Assembly: GCF_006716355.1 (NCBI RefSeq)
Contig: NZ_VFOW01000001.1
Coordinates: forward strand, 2,046,001 to 2,110,000
DNA length: 64,000 nt
DNA from: Stackebrandtia endophytica
GTDB taxonomy: Bacteria; Actinomycetota; Actinomycetes; Mycobacteriales; Micromonosporaceae
Direction: 5' to 3'
Shown: positions 63,519-64,000 of the stretch, one piece after another
How positions within the stretch are numbered: position 1 is the stretch's first letter
Layout of the letters: each line of letters opens with the position of its first letter
The notes under the pieces: generated by a model
Told to the model about the DNA's origin: nothing
The model's input: only the letters and a program-made list of their open reading frames with translations
Databases searched by the model: none
Made by a program: the position numbers and the translations under genes

Positions 63519-64000
63519 ACGTCGGGTCATGGCGACTGCACCGGCGGCTCTTCACCATCGGCTCGCAGGCCCGCAGGCACACCGAATCCGGTGCGATCCG
63601 GGCGGGCGCACTCTTGTTGGCGGCGTTCATGCTGACCATCACCCTGCTGGCCATGACGGCGGTCTCGCTTCTCTACGCGGGCAAAGCCGACCGGGCACTG
63701 GCCCGCACAACGGCGGTCGGCGAGTCCGATGCGGAGGCGGGACTGCGGTGGGCGCTGTCCGACGACATGTTGGAGGACAGTCGGCAGTTCGGCGTCGTAT
63801 TCATCGAGCCGTTGACGCCGGACGCTCCTATGCCACCGGGGGTCACGAAGTGGCCTGGGCCCGGCGAAGTGCTGATGTCCCCGGGTCTGCTGGCCGCCGG
63901 AGAGTCCGAGGGCATCGCAGACCGCTACGGCGAAGTCGTCGGCATGATCGGTGAGTCCGGATTGACCGACCCGGGCGAGAAACTGGTCTATGTGCACCCG
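63515..64000 (+). CDS. ABC exporter permease, N-terminal part (cut by window edge)
   Basis: The visible 162 residues start MNVGSWRLHRRLFTIGSQARRHTE. One membrane helix follows at about residues 33-56 (LLLAAFMLTITLLAMTAVSLL), then an extracytoplasmic domain with LSDDMLEDSRQFGVVFIEPLTP and later GEVLMSPGLLAAG. This layout fits an FtsX/MacB-like permease. The ATG overlaps the ATPase stop by 4 nt (ATGA), marking the two as one exporter. The rest lies beyond the window. Confidence 0.8.
   Translation, partial: MNVGSWRLHRRLFTIGSQARRHTESGAIRAGALLLAAFMLTITLLAMTAVSLLYAGKADRALARTTAVGESDAEAGLRWALSDDMLEDSRQFGVVFIEPLTPDAPMPPGVTKWPGPGEVLMSPGLLAAGESEGIADRYGEVVGMIGESGLTDPGEKLVYVHP

Overview
The window is about two-thirds G+C by eye, densely coded, with many GTG/TTG starts, 1-8 nt gene overlaps and GC-rich hairpin terminators. 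This is typical of a high-GC actinomycete. Complex I lies next to menaquinone genes, the futalosine (mqn) route is used, and there are a phenylacetate (paa) cluster, WXG100/EccC/EccD secretion genes, LPXTG surface proteins and an XRE-DUF5753/DUF397 pair. Together these suggest a Micromonosporales- or Glycomycetaceae-like organism; that placement is inference, not proof. No rRNA, tRNA, CRISPR array or transposase was seen.

Layout. 1-7739 (minus): the start of the nuo operon (nuoA-B-C-D-E-F and the N-terminus of nuoG), a MenJ-like reductase and menG, i.e. respiratory complex I plus late menaquinone synthesis. 7878-14235 (minus): a lipoprotein, a large LPXTG surface protein, an amidohydrolase (probable aminodeoxyfutalosine deaminase) and mqnC; mqnA is at 25903-26754. 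14356-20257 (plus): a proline-rich membrane protein, a large LuxR-type ATPase regulator, a secreted subtilase with unusual active-site neighbours, and a VOC protein. 20420-24080 (minus): paaABCDE, the phenylacetyl-CoA epoxidase. 24214-31462: a second LPXTG protein, mqnA, an Rpn-like nuclease family protein, an SDR/TetR divergent pair, and an MFS/ArsR pair with a clear promoter-operator.

31655-34419 holds a HelD-like helicase and two PTS-like proteins, HPr and EIIA-Glc. Aligned by eye, both have lost their phosphorylatable histidines; I consider this the most interesting point in the window. 35125-40284: icd, an MBL-fold hydrolase, a DUF998-like membrane protein and a NarL-type two-component system. 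40408-53092: a type VII secretion locus (two WXG100-type proteins, accessory membrane proteins, a large candidate substrate, EccD, EccC) followed by an OmpR-type two-component system. EccB, EccE and mycosin are absent from the window.

53433-59465 is a complete peptide/nickel-type ABC importer operon carrying an extra 62-aa membrane protein. 59525-62640 is an accessory-looking stretch: the DUF397/XRE pair, a palindrome-rich control region, possible tiny ORFs and three unrecognised small genes. 62796-64000 is an ABC ATPase with a minisatellite-like repeat and the start of its permease, cut by the window end.
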